Below the pieces are notes generated by a model. It had not been told where the DNA came from. It ran no database searches and saw only the letters and a list, made by a program, of their open reading frames with translations. A DNA stretch of 64,000 nt, from contig NZ_CP083349.1 in the NCBI RefSeq assembly GCF_020035535.1, positions 3,180,501-3,244,500 of the forward strand, given 5' to 3'. Every line of letters starts with the position of its first letter. Position 1 is the stretch's first letter. Shown one piece after another: positions 37,848-47,117 of this stretch. Both the position numbers and the translations under genes were made by a program. Origin of the DNA: Ensifer adhaerens. Lineage in GTDB: Bacteria > Pseudomonadota > Alphaproteobacteria > Rhizobiales > Rhizobiaceae.

Positions 37848-40800
37848 CTATTCGGCCGCCTCTGCCATTTTCATGCGTTCCATATCCTCGAGCGCACGGC
37901 GGTACTCGACCGGCATGACCTTGCGGAATTTCGGCCGGTAATCCGTCCAGTGATCGAGGATCTCCTTCGCCCGGGGCGAACCCGTGTGGTGAAGGTGGTT
38001 GGAAATCAGCTGATAGAGCCGTTCCTCGTCGTGGCGCGTCATGTCGCCCGATACGTCCACCATGCCCTTGTGCATGATGTCGCCGCCATGGTGATGCAGC
38101 TTCTCGAGCATGTCGTCCTCCTCCGGAACCGGCTGCAGCTCGACCATCGCCATGTTGCAGCGACGGGCGAAATCGCCCTCCTCGTCGAGCACATAGGCGA
38201 CACCGCCCGACATGCCCGCCGCGAAGTTGCGGCCCGTGCCGCCGAGCACGACGACGACGCCGCCGGTCATGTATTCGCAGCCGTGGTCACCCACACCTTC
38301 GACGACCGCGACCGCACCGGAGTTGCGCACCGCGAAGCGCTCACCGGCAACGCCGTTGAAGTAGCATTCGCCCGAGATCGCACCGTAGAGCACCGTATTG
38401 CCGACGATGATCGATTCCTGCGGAACGATCGTCGCGTTTTCCGGCGGCCGGACGATGATGCGACCACCCGAAAGGCCCTTGCCGACATAGTCGTTGCCGT
38501 CGCCGACCAGGTCGAAGGTGATGCCGCGTGCCAGGAACGCACCGAAGGACTGGCCGGCCGTGCCCCTGAGGGTAACGTGGATGGTGTCGTCCTTTAGGCC
38601 CTTGTGGCCCCAGCGCTTGGCAAGCGCACCCGCAAGCATCGCGCCGGCCGAACGGTCGACGTTCTTGATCTCGGCTTCGATTGCCACCGGCGCCTTGGTT
38701 TCCAGTGCGACCTTGGCCTTCTCGATCAGCTTGCGATCGAGGATATCGTCGATCGGATGCTGCTGGCGGGTGGTCCAGTAGGTCTCTTCCTTCTTGGCTT
38801 CCACCTTGTGGAAGATCTTCGAGAAGTCGAGACCGTTGGCCTTCCAATGCGTAAGCGCACCGTCCTTTTCGAGTAGCTCCGAAGCGCCGATGATCTCATC
38901 GAGCTTCTTGACGCCAAGCGACGCCAGGATCTCGCGCACTTCCTCCGCAACGAAGAAGAAGTAGTTGATGACATGCTCCGCCGTGCCCTTGAAGCGCTTG
39001 CGCAGGACCGGGTCCTGGGTCGCCACGCCGACGGGACAGGTGTTGAGATGGCACTTACGCATCATGATGCAGCCGGCGGCAATCAGCGGCGCCGTCGCGA
39101 AGCCGAACTCGTCGGCACCGAGCAGCGCGCCGATGATGACGTCGCGACCGGTCTTCAAGCCACCATCGACCTGCAGCGCCACGCGCGAGCGCAGGCCGTT
39201 CAGCACAAGCGTCTGCTGGGTCTCGGCAAGGCCGATTTCCCACGGGCTGCCGGCATGCTTCAGCGAGGTCAGCGGCGAGGCACCGGTACCGCCGTCGAAG
39301 CCGGCGACGGTGATATGGTCGGCGCGCGCCTTGGCGACGCCGGCGGCAACCGTGCCGACGCCGACTTCCGAGACGAGCTTGACCGAAACATCGGCTTCCG
39401 GGTTGACGTTCTTGAGATCGTAGATCAGCTGCGCCAGGTCTTCGATCGAATAGATGTCATGGTGCGGCGGCGGCGAAATCAGGCCGACGCCCGGGGTCGA
39501 GTGGCGGGTCTTGGCGACCGTCGCATCGACCTTGTGGCCGGGCAGCTGTCCGCCTTCGCCGGGCTTGGCTCCTTGCGCCACCTTGATCTGCAGCATGTCG
39601 GCGTTGACCAGGTACTCGGTGGTCACGCCGAAGCGGCCCGACGCGATCTGCTTAATCGCCGAACGTTCCGGGTTCATCGAACCATCGGGCAGCGGCAGGT
39701 AGCGATCGCTTTCCTCGCCCCCTTCGCCGGTGTTCGACTTGCCGCCGATCCGGTTCATGGCAATCGCCAGCGTCGTATGCGCCTCGCGGCTGATCGAGCC
39801 GAAGGACATGGCGCCGGTGGAGAAGCGCTTGACGATATCGACGGCCGGCTCGACCTCGTCGACCGAGATCGGCTTGCGGCCAAGGGCCTCGGCGCTCTTG
39901 ATCGTGAACAGGCCACGGATGGTGTTCATGCGCAGCGCCGAGTTGTTCACCATCTCGGCGAATTCGCGGTAGCGGTCCTCTGCGTTGCCGCGAACTGCGT
40001 GCTGCAGCGAGGCGATTGCGTCGGGCGTCCAGGCATGGCTTTCGCCGCGCATGCGGAAGGCATATTCGCCGCCGATGTCGAGCGAGTTGGCGAGAACCGG
40101 GTCGGCACCGAAGGCCGCCTTGTGACGGGCGACGGTTTCGGCGGCGATCTCTTCGAGGCCGATGCCTTCAATCGTCGTCGCCGTGCCGAAGAAGAACTGG
40201 TCGACAAGCTTCGACGACAGGCCGACGGCGTCGAAGATCTGCGCGCCGCAATAGGACTGGTAGGTCGAGATGCCCATCTTGGACATGACCTTGAGGATGC
40301 CCTTACCGACCGCCTTGATATAGCGGTAGACCACTTCGCTGCCGTCGACTTCCTTGGGGAACTCGCCGCGCTTGTGCATGTCGGTGAGCGTATCGAAGGC
40401 GAGATAGGGGTTGATCGCCTCGGCGCCGTAGCCGGCGAGCAGGCAGAACTGATGCACTTCGCGCGGTTCGCCGGATTCCAGCACGATGCCGACCGACGTG
40501 CGCAGGCCCTTGCGGATCAGGTGGTGGTGCACCGCGGCGGTCGCAAGCAGCGCCGGGATCGCCACGCGGTCCGGACCCACCTGACGGTCGGACAGCACGA
40601 TGATGTTGTAGCCGCCCTTTACCGCCGCTTCGGCACGCTCGCAGAGCCGGTCGAGCATTTCGGGCATGCCTTCGGCACCGCGCGAAATGTCATAGGTAAA
40701 GTCGAGCGTCTTGGTATCGAAACGATCCTCCGTGTGACCGATCGAACGGATCTTTTCGAGATCGCCATTGGTCAGGATCGGCTGGCGCACTTCAAGACGC

Positions 40801-42572
40801 TTGGCATGCGCCATGCCCTCGTGGTCGAGGATGTTCGGACGCGGGCCGATGAAGGAGACGAGGCTCATCACCAGCTCTTCGCGGATCGGGTCGATCGGCG
40901 GGTTGGTGACCTGCGCAAAGTTCTGCTTGAAGTAGGTGTAAAGCAGCTTGCGCTTGTCTGACATCGCCGAGATCGGCGTGTCGGTGCCCATCGAGCCGAT
41001 CGCTTCCTGGCCGGTCGTCGCCATCGGCGACATCAGGATCTTGGTGTCTTCGAGCGTGTAGCCAAACGCCTGCTGGCGATCGATCAGGGACACGTCGCGG
41101 CGCAGCGCACGCGGCTCCACCGGCTTCAGCTCCTCGAGGATCAGCTGGGTGTCTTCGAGCCACTTGCTGTAGGGGTGTTTCTGCGCGAGCGAGGACTTCA
41201 CCTCCTCGTCGGAGATGATGCGGCCCTGCTCCATGTCGATCAGGAGCATCTTGCCCGGCTGCAGGCGCCACTTCTTGACGATCTTGTCTTCGTCGACCGG
41301 CAGCACGCCGGCTTCCGACGCGAGGATGACGCGATCGTCCGAGGTGACGATGTAGCGGGCCGGACGCAGACCGTTGCGGTCGAGCGTGGCACCGATCTGG
41401 CGACCGTCGGTAAAGGCAACCGCGGCCGGTCCGTCCCACGGCTCCATCAGGGCTGCGTGGTATTCGTAGAAGGCCTTGCGTTCGGGCGACATCAGCTGGT
41501 TGCCGGCCCACGCCTCGGGGATCAGCATCATGACGGCATGCGACAGCGAATAGCCGCCCTGCACCAGGAACTCGAGCGCGTTGTCGAAGCAGGCGGTGTC
41601 GGACTGGCCCTCGTAGGAGATCGGCCAGAGCTTGGAGATGTCCTCACCGAAGAGTGGCGAAGAGACCGACGCCTGGCGCGCCGCCATCCAGTTGACGTTG
41701 CCGCGCAGCGTGTTGATTTCGCCGTTGTGGGCGACCATGCGGTAAGGGTGCGCGAGCTTCCACGACGGGAAAGTGTTGGTCGAGAAGCGCTGGTGCACGA
41801 GCGCCACCGCTGACTCGAACCGCGGATCGGACAGGTCCTTATAGTAGGCGCCAACCTGATAGGCGAGGAACATGCCCTTGTAGACGATTGTCGCGGACGA
41901 CAGCGAGACGGGATAGAAGTTGCTCTCCTCACCCTTGTATTCGTCATAGATGCGGTTGGAGATCACCTTGCGCAGGGTAAAGAGACGGCGCTCGAACTCC
42001 GGGTTCGTCGCGGCATCGCGGCCGGCGCCGATGAAGACCTGGATGTGGCGAGGTTCGGTCGCGGCGATTTCCGGCGCCTTCGACAACGACGAATTGTCGA
42101 CCGGGACGTCGCGGTAGCCGAGAAGGACCTGGCCCTCTTCGGTGACGACGTCCTTGATTGCCTGCTTGAAATGCGCGACCAGCGCATCGTCCTGCGGCAC
42201 GAAGATATGACCGACGGCATATTCGCCGGCCTTCGGCAGGGTAATGCCCTGCTTCGCCATCTCCTCACGGAAGAAACGGTCGGGAATCTGCACGAGAATG
42301 CCCGCGCCGTCGCCCATCAACGGGTCGGCACCGACGGCGCCACGGTGCGTCAGGTTTTCGAGCATGAAGAGGCCATCGCGCACGATCTGGTGCGACTTCT
42401 GACCCTTCATATGCGCGACGAAGCCGACGCCGCAGGCATCATGTTCGTTGCGTGGATCGTAGAGACCCTGTTTTCGCGGCAGGCCGGACGGGAATGCGGG
42501 CGTTTTTTCAGCCGTCGCAACGCTGTGTGCGAGGTTGAGCCCAGATTGCTGTGATGGCGAATGATCCGTCAT
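37848..42572 (-). CDS. gltB: Glutamate synthase, large subunit
   Basis: 1574 residues from [10 protein letters not shown] with AGGAGGG upstream. The class II glutamine amidotransferase domain begins after a short propeptide, with the nucleophile Cys in [13 protein letters not shown]. Then come the central domain, the FMN/2-oxoglutarate domain ([27 protein letters not shown]) and the 3Fe-4S motif [12 protein letters not shown]. The C-terminal GXGXG beta-helix is complete. With GltD it makes two glutamates from glutamine and 2-oxoglutarate, the second half of the GS-GOGAT ammonia assimilation path. Confidence 0.98.
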   Translation of the reverse strand: MTDHSPSQQSGLNLAHSVATAEKTPAFPSGLPRKQGLYDPRNEHDACGVGFVAHMKGQKSHQIVRDGLFMLENLTHRGAVGADPLMGDGAGILVQIPDRFFREEMAKQGITLPKAGEYAVGHIFVPQDDALVAHFKQAIKDVVTEEGQVLLGYRDVPVDNSSLSKAPEIAATEPRHIQVFIGAGRDAATNPEFERRLFTLRKVISNRIYDEYKGEESNFYPVSLSSATIVYKGMFLAYQVGAYYKDLSDPRFESAVALVHQRFSTNTFPSWKLAHPYRMVAHNGEINTLRGNVNWMAARQASVSSPLFGEDISKLWPISYEGQSDTACFDNALEFLVQGGYSLSHAVMMLIPEAWAGNQLMSPERKAFYEYHAALMEPWDGPAAVAFTDGRQIGATLDRNGLRPARYIVTSDDRVILASEAGVLPVDEDKIVKKWRLQPGKMLLIDMEQGRIISDEEVKSSLAQKHPYSKWLEDTQLILEELKPVEPRALRRDVSLIDRQQAFGYTLEDTKILMSPMATTGQEAIGSMGTDTPISAMSDKRKLLYTYFKQNFAQVTNPPIDPIREELVMSLVSFIGPRPNILDHEGMAHAKRLEVRQPILTNGDLEKIRSIGHTEDRFDTKTLDFTYDISRGAEGMPEMLDRLCERAEAAVKGGYNIIVLSDRQVGPDRVAIPALLATAAVHHHLIRKGLRTSVGIVLESGEPREVHQFCLLAGYGAEAINPYLAFDTLTDMHKRGEFPKEVDGSEVVYRYIKAVGKGILKVMSKMGISTYQSYCGAQIFDAVGLSSKLVDQFFFGTATTIEGIGLEEIAAETVARHKAAFGADPVLANSLDIGGEYAFRMRGESHAWTPDAIASLQHAVRGNAEDRYREFAEMVNNSALRMNTIRGLFTIKSAEALGRKPISVDEVEPAVDIVKRFSTGAMSFGSISREAHTTLAIAMNRIGGKSNTGEGGEESDRYLPLPDGSMNPERSAIKQIASGRFGVTTEYLVNADMLQIKVAQGAKPGEGGQLPGHKVDATVAKTRHSTPGVGLISPPPHHDIYSIEDLAQLIYDLKNVNPEADVSVKLVSEVGVGTVAAGVAKARADHITVAGFDGGTGASPLTSLKHAGSPWEIGLAETQQTLVLNGLRSRVALQVDGGLKTGRDVIIGALLGADEFGFATAPLIAAGCIMMRKCHLNTCPVGVATQDPVLRKRFKGTAEHVINYFFFVAEEVREILASLGVKKLDEIIGASELLEKDGALTHWKANGLDFSKIFHKVEAKKEETYWTTRQQHPIDDILDRKLIEKAKVALETKAPVAIEAEIKNVDRSAGAMLAGALAKRWGHKGLKDDTIHVTLRGTAGQSFGAFLARGITFDLVGDGNDYVGKGLSGGRIIVRPPENATIVPQESIIVGNTVLYGAISGECYFNGVAGERFAVRNSGAVAVVEGVGDHGCEYMTGGVVVVLGGTGRNFAAGMSGGVAYVLDEEGDFARRCNMAMVELQPVPEEDDMLEKLHHHGGDIMHKGMVDVSGDMTRHDEERLYQLISNHLHHTGSPRAKEILDHWTDYRPKFRKVMPVEYRRALEDMERMKMAEAAE

Positions 42573-42847
42573 CGTTTTCCCTCCTGTTGAAACCCGGCAA
42601 CGCCGGGCATGGCACCGCCCGCGCATGACTCTTCGTTGCGCGCAAAGGCGCGCCAAAAAGCCGGGGCACTCATCGTCTCATGATCCTGATCAGGTCGCAA
42701 ATAAGCACGGCATCATCAGGCATTGACGTCTGCGACCATCCTGACGGCAGGCGATAACAACCGGATGAAATCCGGCCAATCCCCCCGCTTCGCACGCCGG
42801 GTGCCATTTTTTTAGGCACTTGCGGCGATTGTTCCGGTCCCTAGACC

Positions 42848-42876
42848 GAAATAGGACAGCAAACCTGTCCTATTTC
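42848..42876. promoter_or_regulatory. Perfect 12-bp inverted repeat upstream of gltB
   Basis: GAAATAGGACAG at 42848-42859 and its exact reverse complement CTGTCCTATTTC at 42865-42876, with CAAAC between. It is either an operator for a dimeric regulator or a strong hairpin. It lies 276 bases upstream of the gltB start and about 250 upstream of the aldolase gene. Confidence 0.65.
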
Positions 42877-42953
42877 ATGTGCTCTATGCCAGAAACTCCC
42901 CCCCACCGCAAGAGGCATATCAGCAAATAATAGAGGAGATTTTGCCGAACATT

Positions 42954-42979
42954 GCCGGAAATTTCCGGCTTTTATAATT
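42954..42979 (+). terminator. Palindrome followed by T-rich tract, possible terminator
   Basis: GCCGGAAATTTCCGGC at 42954-42969 can fold into a 6-bp stem with an AATT loop and is followed by TTTTATAATTT. No plus-strand gene is upstream, so it may end a short unannotated RNA, or it may be a DNA-binding palindrome. Confidence 0.4.
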
Positions 42980-43127
42980 TAATTACGGCGTTTCGTCGTT
43001 TTCTTCCTTTTGGTTTCAAACTGGTCTCCTGTTGGCCTTTCGGACGCTGACCGTGATTGATCCGGCCGAGAACTCGGCTAAGGTCGGCGAAATCCGTCGA
43101 AAAGACTGTAGTACAGGGTGGAAAGTG

Positions 43128-44174
43128 ATGATTTTTTCGTCTGACAACTGGGCTGGCGCCCATCCCGCGATTGCCGAAAGCCTGATGGCGCACGCAGGCG
43201 GATACGCGTCGGCCTATGGCACGAGCGATCTCGACCGGAAGGTGGAGAAGAAGTTCGCCGAGATTTTCGAAAGAGACGTCGCCGTCTTCTTCGTCGGCAC
43301 CGGAACCGCCGCCAATTCGCTGGCGCTTGCGAGCGCCAACCGGGCGGGTGGCATCACCTTCTGCCATCGCGAAGCGCATGTCATTGCCGACGAATGCGGC
43401 GCGCCGGAATTCTTCTCGCACGGCGCCAGGCTGAAGCCTGTCGACGGGCCGCGCGGCAAGATGGAAGCGGCACGGCTCGAGGCCGAAATCAGGCGCTATC
43501 CGTTGGACAACGTCCATGGCGGCCAGCCGGCAGCCGTATCACTGACGCAGGCGACGGAAAGCGGCACGGTCTATTCGCTCGCGGAAATCGACGCGATCGC
43601 GGCCGTCGCCAAGGCGCACAAGTTGCCGGTGCATATGGACGGCGCCCGCTTCGCCAATGCGCTGGTCGGCCTTGGCGCAACACCGGCCGAAATGACCTGG
43701 AAGCGCGGCGTCGATCTCCTCTCCTTCGGCGGCACCAAGAATGGCTGCTGGTGCGCCGAAGCGCTGGTGCTCTTCGATCTCTCGAAGGCGCACGAGATGC
43801 ATTTCCTGCGCAAGCGCTCGGCGCAGCTCTTCTCCAAGTCGCGCTTCGTCTCGGCCCAGTTCGATGCCTACTTCGCCGGCGATCTCTGGTTGAACCTCGC
43901 CCGCCATTCCAACGCGATGGCTGCGCGCCTTGCCGAGGGCATTGCAGCCTCCAAGACGAGCCGGCTCGCCTGGCAGGCGGATGCCAACGAGGTCTTCGCC
44001 GTCATCAGGAAAGACGTGGCCACGAAGCTTAGGCAGGATGGCGCCGTCTTCTACGACTGGCCCGTGCCGCATGACCTCGATGGCAGCCTCGCGGAGAACG
44101 AAGGCCTTTATCGTCTCGTCACGAGCTTCGCGACGAAGGCCGAAGACGTCCAGCGGTTCGTCGCCGGCTGCTGA
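43128..44174 (+). CDS. Low-specificity L-threonine aldolase-type PLP enzyme
   Basis: 348 residues from MIFSSDNWAG; the frame is open upstream but GGTGG precedes this ATG. The PLP fold type I pattern shows VGTGTAANSLAL, HMDGARFANALVGLG with the cofactor Asp at 171, and SFGGTKNGCW with the Schiff-base Lys at 204. The family cleaves L-threonine or allo-threonine to glycine and acetaldehyde. Beta-hydroxy-aspartate or phenylserine use cannot be excluded. It stands alone, divergent from gltB. Confidence 0.9.
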   Translation: MIFSSDNWAGAHPAIAESLMAHAGGYASAYGTSDLDRKVEKKFAEIFERDVAVFFVGTGTAANSLALASANRAGGITFCHREAHVIADECGAPEFFSHGARLKPVDGPRGKMEAARLEAEIRRYPLDNVHGGQPAAVSLTQATESGTVYSLAEIDAIAAVAKAHKLPVHMDGARFANALVGLGATPAEMTWKRGVDLLSFGGTKNGCWCAEALVLFDLSKAHEMHFLRKRSAQLFSKSRFVSAQFDAYFAGDLWLNLARHSNAMAARLAEGIAASKTSRLAWQADANEVFAVIRKDVATKLRQDGAVFYDWPVPHDLDGSLAENEGLYRLVTSFATKAEDVQRFVAGC

Positions 44175-44209
44175 GCCAACTCCGGAAAACGACGAACGTT
44201 ACTCCGATT

Positions 44210-44240
44210 GAATCATCCTGCCGTCCGAGCGGGATGATTC
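44210..44240. terminator. Hairpin between convergent threonine aldolase and LysR genes
   Basis: GAATCATCC at 44210-44218 pairs with GGATGATTC at 44232-44240 around a 13-base loop. There is no T-run, so it may protect 3' ends rather than terminate. Confidence 0.45.
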
Positions 44241-44247
44241 CCCGGCA

Positions 44248-45105
44248 TCAAGCCTGCCCCTGCAGCGTCTTCACATTGGAGAGGATCTCGGCCGAAAGTG
44301 CAGCACTCAGCTTTCGGTCGGCGCCCTTGCTCGGCACCAGCACGAACTCCACGTCTTCGAGCGGCGGCAAGGCACCGGCCGGTATCTCCTTCAACCCGGG
44401 CGGTACCATGCTGCGCGGCTGCACGAGCACGCCCATGCCGGCGCGCGCGGCGGCCGTCAGCCCGCTGAGGCTGCCGCAGGTGCAGACGATGCGCCACGGC
44501 AGGCGGTGCCGGTCGAGCACTTCGAGCGCGACGCTGCGGGTGATGCTCGGCGGCGGAAAGGCGATCAGCGGCAGCACCTTGTCACGGCGGATCCGTTCCG
44601 GGTCGCGGGCGAGCCAGACCAACGGCTCGCGATAGACGAGCTCGCCCCTGAGGTCACCGAGCCGCCGCTTGGCAAGCACGAGATCGATCTCGCCATTGTC
44701 CTGCATCTGATAGAGCACGCCGCTTAGTGCCACCGTGAGCTCGAGATCGACGGACGGATGCGCGCGCACGAAGTCTTCCAGCACCGCCGGCAGCCGGCTC
44801 ATGACGAAATCCTCGGAAACCCCGAGACGCAAGCGCCCCCGGAGGCTGCTTTCTGCGAAGAGCGCACGCACCTCGCCGTCGATCGCCAGCATCGAGCGGG
44901 CATGGGCAAGCAGCGCCAGCCCATCCGCCGTCAGCGCCACGCGGTGCGTATCGCGCGCGACCAGGGTTCGCCCGAGCGAGGCCTCAAGCCGTTGAATATG
45001 CTGGCTGACGGTCGATTGCCCGAGCGACAGTTTTTCCGCCGCGAGCGTGAAGCTGCCCATCTGCTCAAGGGCGACGAAGCTGCGCAATTGCACGAGATCC
45101 AGCAT
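44248..45105 (-). CDS. LysR-family transcriptional regulator
   Basis: 285 residues from MLDLVQLRSF. The N-terminal helix-turn-helix reads GSFTLAAEKLSLGQSTVSQH at about residues 17-36, and the C-terminal effector domain has the usual periplasmic-binding-protein fold. It is divergent from an SBF-type transporter with 49 bases between the starts, so it most likely controls that gene and itself. The inducer is unknown. Confidence 0.92.
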   Translation of the reverse strand: MLDLVQLRSFVALEQMGSFTLAAEKLSLGQSTVSQHIQRLEASLGRTLVARDTHRVALTADGLALLAHARSMLAIDGEVRALFAESSLRGRLRLGVSEDFVMSRLPAVLEDFVRAHPSVDLELTVALSGVLYQMQDNGEIDLVLAKRRLGDLRGELVYREPLVWLARDPERIRRDKVLPLIAFPPPSITRSVALEVLDRHRLPWRIVCTCGSLSGLTAAARAGMGVLVQPRSMVPPGLKEIPAGALPPLEDVEFVLVPSKGADRKLSAALSAEILSNVKTLQGQA

Positions 45106-45123
45106 GATCCATCTCAATTCGTG

Positions 45124-45134
45124 ATAACTGTTAT
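45124..45134. promoter_or_regulatory. Palindrome between the LysR and transporter genes
   Basis: ATAAC-T-GTTAT forms an 11-base palindrome with a T-N9-A LysR-like core, midway in the 49-base divergent spacer. It is a candidate LysR site. Confidence 0.45.
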
Positions 45135-45154
45135 TCCTTGCATCCTGCTTCACA

Positions 45155-46192
45155 ATGAACTTTTTCGGCAAGAGCCTTGATGCCGAGAAAGTGACGAAAG
45201 ACATGCGCCGCTACCTTCCCGATACCTTCACTATCCTGCTTCTGGCGACGGTGCTGTTGGCATCCGTTCTGCCGATCCATGGTGAGGCCACAGTCTGGTT
45301 CGGCATGGCGACCAAGGTTGCCGTCGGCATGGTCTTCTTCCTGCATGGCGCGCGCCTGTCGCGCGACGTGGTGATTGCCGGCGTGCTGCACTGGCGACTG
45401 CATCTGACGATCCTCGCCTCGACCTTCGCGCTCTTCCCGCTGATTGGTCTTGCGGTCGGCTTCGTCCCGTCCTCGATCCTGCCGTCGACGCTTTACACCG
45501 GCATCCTGTTTCTCTGCGTGCTGCCCTCGACGGTGCAGTCGTCCATCGCCTTCACTTCGATGGCCGGGGGCAACGTACCGGCAGCGATCTGCTCGGCGTC
45601 GGCTTCCAATATCTTCGGCATGTTCCTGACGCCGTTGCTCGTCGGGCTGCTTTTTTCCGCCGGTGGCCATGGCGGCGTGACGCTCGATGCGCTGGAGCAG
45701 ATCCTGTTGCAACTGCTCGCACCCTTCGTCATCGGACAACTGCTGCAACCCTGGATCGGCAGCTGGTTCCGGGCACGCAAGGGGCTGCTTGCGCCCGTCG
45801 ATCGCGGCTCGATCCTGATGGTCGTCTATCTCGCCTTCAGTCAGGCGGTGACTTCAGGCCTCTGGCAAACCTACTCGCTGACCGATCTCGGCATCCTCGT
45901 CGTCATCGAGATCATCATGCTGGCGCTTGTCCTTGCCGTCACCATGTTCGGCAGCCGCCTGCTCGGCTTCGACAAGGCGGACGAGATCGCCATCACCTTC
46001 TGCGGCTCGAAGAAGAGCCTGGCGAGCGGCGTGCCGATGGCTAGTGCCATCTTCGCCGGGCAGAACATCGGTGCGATCGTGCTGCCGGTCATGCTGTTCC
46101 ACCAGATCCAGCTGATGGCCTGTGCCGTCATCGCACAGCGCTATGCCGCCAAGAAGCAGACCTCCGCAGTGCCTGCGCCGGCCACGCCCTGA
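45155..46192 (+). CDS. Bile acid:sodium symporter (SBF-like) family transporter
   Basis: 345 residues with about ten membrane segments. The family marks are VFFLHGARLSRD near residue 62, LCVLPSTVQSSIAFTSMAGG near residue 125 and ITFCGSKKSLASGVPMA near residue 280, typical of the YfeH/SBF-like branch. Substrates of this branch are poorly known and bile acids are unlikely. It is next to a divergent LysR regulator, which suggests induction by its own substrate. Start choice: ATG 45155; a second ATG at 45203 would remove a charged leader and is possible. Confidence 0.88.
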   Translation: MNFFGKSLDAEKVTKDMRRYLPDTFTILLLATVLLASVLPIHGEATVWFGMATKVAVGMVFFLHGARLSRDVVIAGVLHWRLHLTILASTFALFPLIGLAVGFVPSSILPSTLYTGILFLCVLPSTVQSSIAFTSMAGGNVPAAICSASASNIFGMFLTPLLVGLLFSAGGHGGVTLDALEQILLQLLAPFVIGQLLQPWIGSWFRARKGLLAPVDRGSILMVVYLAFSQAVTSGLWQTYSLTDLGILVVIEIIMLALVLAVTMFGSRLLGFDKADEIAITFCGSKKSLASGVPMASAIFAGQNIGAIVLPVMLFHQIQLMACAVIAQRYAAKKQTSAVPAPATP

Positions 46193-46199
46193 TACGAAG

Positions 46200-46233
46200 A
46201 CAGAAAAAGCGGCGCCCCCTTGGGGACGCCGCT
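46200..46233 (-). terminator. Terminator of hsp20
   Basis: AGCGGCG at 46208-46214 pairs with CGCCGCT at 46227-46233, with CCCC/GGGG pairs inside. On the minus strand the stem is followed by TTTTTCTG, 30 bases after the hsp20 stop. Confidence 0.8.
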
Positions 46234-46266
46234 CTGTCTTGGGAGATTGTTTCTGGCTGCGGCGGG

Positions 46267-46728
46267 TTAGAGGGTCTGAGCCTCGATCTGCTTTGCCTGC
46301 GAGGCGACGGACGAAATCTCGATCCGGCGCGGCTTGGCTGCTTCCGGGATCTCGCGGGTGAGGTCGATGTGCAGCAAGCCGTTCTTCAGCGAAGCGGACT
46401 TGATCTCCACGTGATCGGCAAGCTGGAAGCGGCGCTCGAAGGCGCGCTTGGCAATGCCGCGATGGAGAAACTGGCTTTCTTCGCCCTTTTCCTCGGCCTT
46501 TTCGCCCTTGACCGTCAACGTGTGCTCACGGGCCTCGATCGAAAGCTCGCTCTCGTCAAAGCCGGCAACGGCCATGGTGATGCGATAGGCGTTTTCGCCG
46601 GTGCGTTCGATGTTGTAGGGCGGATAAGTCTGGGCTTCACCCGGCTGGCCGAGGCTGTCGAGCATGGTGAACAGGCGATCGAAACCAACGGTGGAGCGGT
46701 AAAGGGGAGAGAAATCGAAGTGACGCAT
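46267..46728 (-). CDS. hsp20: Small heat-shock protein, Hsp20/IbpA class
   Basis: 153 residues from MRHFDFSPLYRST, with a perfect AAGGAGG upstream. The alpha-crystallin domain runs ~35-130 and has YRITMAVAGFDESELSIEA and the C-terminal ASLKNGLLHIDL, the conserved A-x-x-x-n-G-v-L motif. Rhizobia carry several such genes; they hold unfolded proteins in large oligomers during heat stress. The leader contains a predicted RNA thermometer and a sigma-32-like promoter, so expression should be controlled by heat at two levels. Confidence 0.95.
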   Translation of the reverse strand: MRHFDFSPLYRSTVGFDRLFTMLDSLGQPGEAQTYPPYNIERTGENAYRITMAVAGFDESELSIEAREHTLTVKGEKAEEKGEESQFLHRGIAKRAFERRFQLADHVEIKSASLKNGLLHIDLTREIPEAAKPRRIEISSVASQAKQIEAQTL

Positions 46729-46825
46729 TGTGTCCTCCTTGGAGCAACGTTTGCGATGTCTGGTCGGCCACCCCATTCTGGCAGTGGCAGGACCGGTGAA
46801 CGGACCCGTCTTCGGCGCCCGTGAC
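46729..46825 (-). ncRNA. ROSE-type RNA thermometer in the hsp20 leader
   Basis: The minus-strand leader ends with UUGCU (complement of 46743-46747), a six-base loop CCAAGG, then AGGA (complement of 46733-46736) within the ribosome site. U-A, U-G, bulged G, C-G, U-A is the defining ROSE hairpin that hides the ribosome site at low temperature. The length of about 95 bases and the hsp20 target fit the family. Confidence 0.8.
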
Positions 46826-46829
46826 CCTG

Positions 46830-46858
46830 ATTTGGGGAGGCGAATTCACGACTTCAAG
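46830..46858 (-). promoter_or_regulatory. RpoH (sigma-32)-like promoter of hsp20
   Basis: On the minus strand CTTGAA (complement of 46853-46858), 15 bases, then CCCCAAAT (complement of 46830-46837), against the sigma-32 consensus CTTGAAA and CCCCATNT. It places the transcript start near 46823, just upstream of the thermometer. Confidence 0.65.
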
Positions 46859-46925
46859 ACGCGAACGCCCACGATTTTTCCCGTGAACCCGACATGAATG
46901 CCCGCTTCGGTTTCCGTTCAGCCTC

Positions 46926-47046
46926 AAGGGACTAGAAAAAAGCTCTGGGCGGCAACTCCCAGGCTGAAGTGATAAGTCCCTTCCTCTTCAGCAGCCGGAA
47001 ACGGTGATCGTTCGGATTTCACCCACCGTTTCCGGCTTTTTTCTTT
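46926..47046 (+). ncRNA. Candidate structured small RNA ending in a strong terminator
   Basis: No gene lies here. AAGGGACT (46926-46933) pairs with AGTCCCTT (46975-46982) and encloses an inner hairpin (AGC-T-CTGGG at 46941-46949 with CCCAGGCT at 46958-46965, one bulge). A 14-bp terminator stem follows: 46993-47006 with 47024-47037, then TTTTTCTTT. I could not identify a promoter, so the 5' end is open. It could be an sRNA or a cis leader of the hydrolase gene at 47118. Confidence 0.6.
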
Positions 47047-47117
47047 GACGGCGAAGACCCTGCCGCCTATCCCTTGATGCTATCGTTCAACGCGCGTTCA
47101 AGTCCGGCCACGACCTT

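Larger units (their letters stand above)
42573..43127. other. Divergent regulatory region between gltB and the threonine aldolase gene
   Basis: 555 bases without a supported gene. It holds a perfect 12-bp inverted repeat (42848-42876), a 16-base palindrome followed by TTTTATAATTT (42954-42979), and GTGCC/GGCAC around a T-run near 42811-42829. The AT-rich part at 42920-42990 suits promoters of both genes. Confidence 0.55.

Noticed and set aside
42940..42981. Short leader peptide after GAGGAG near 42936
   Set aside because: A TTG-started 11-codon frame exists but has no attenuator-type amino-acid bias and the region is better explained as a palindrome with a T-rich tail.
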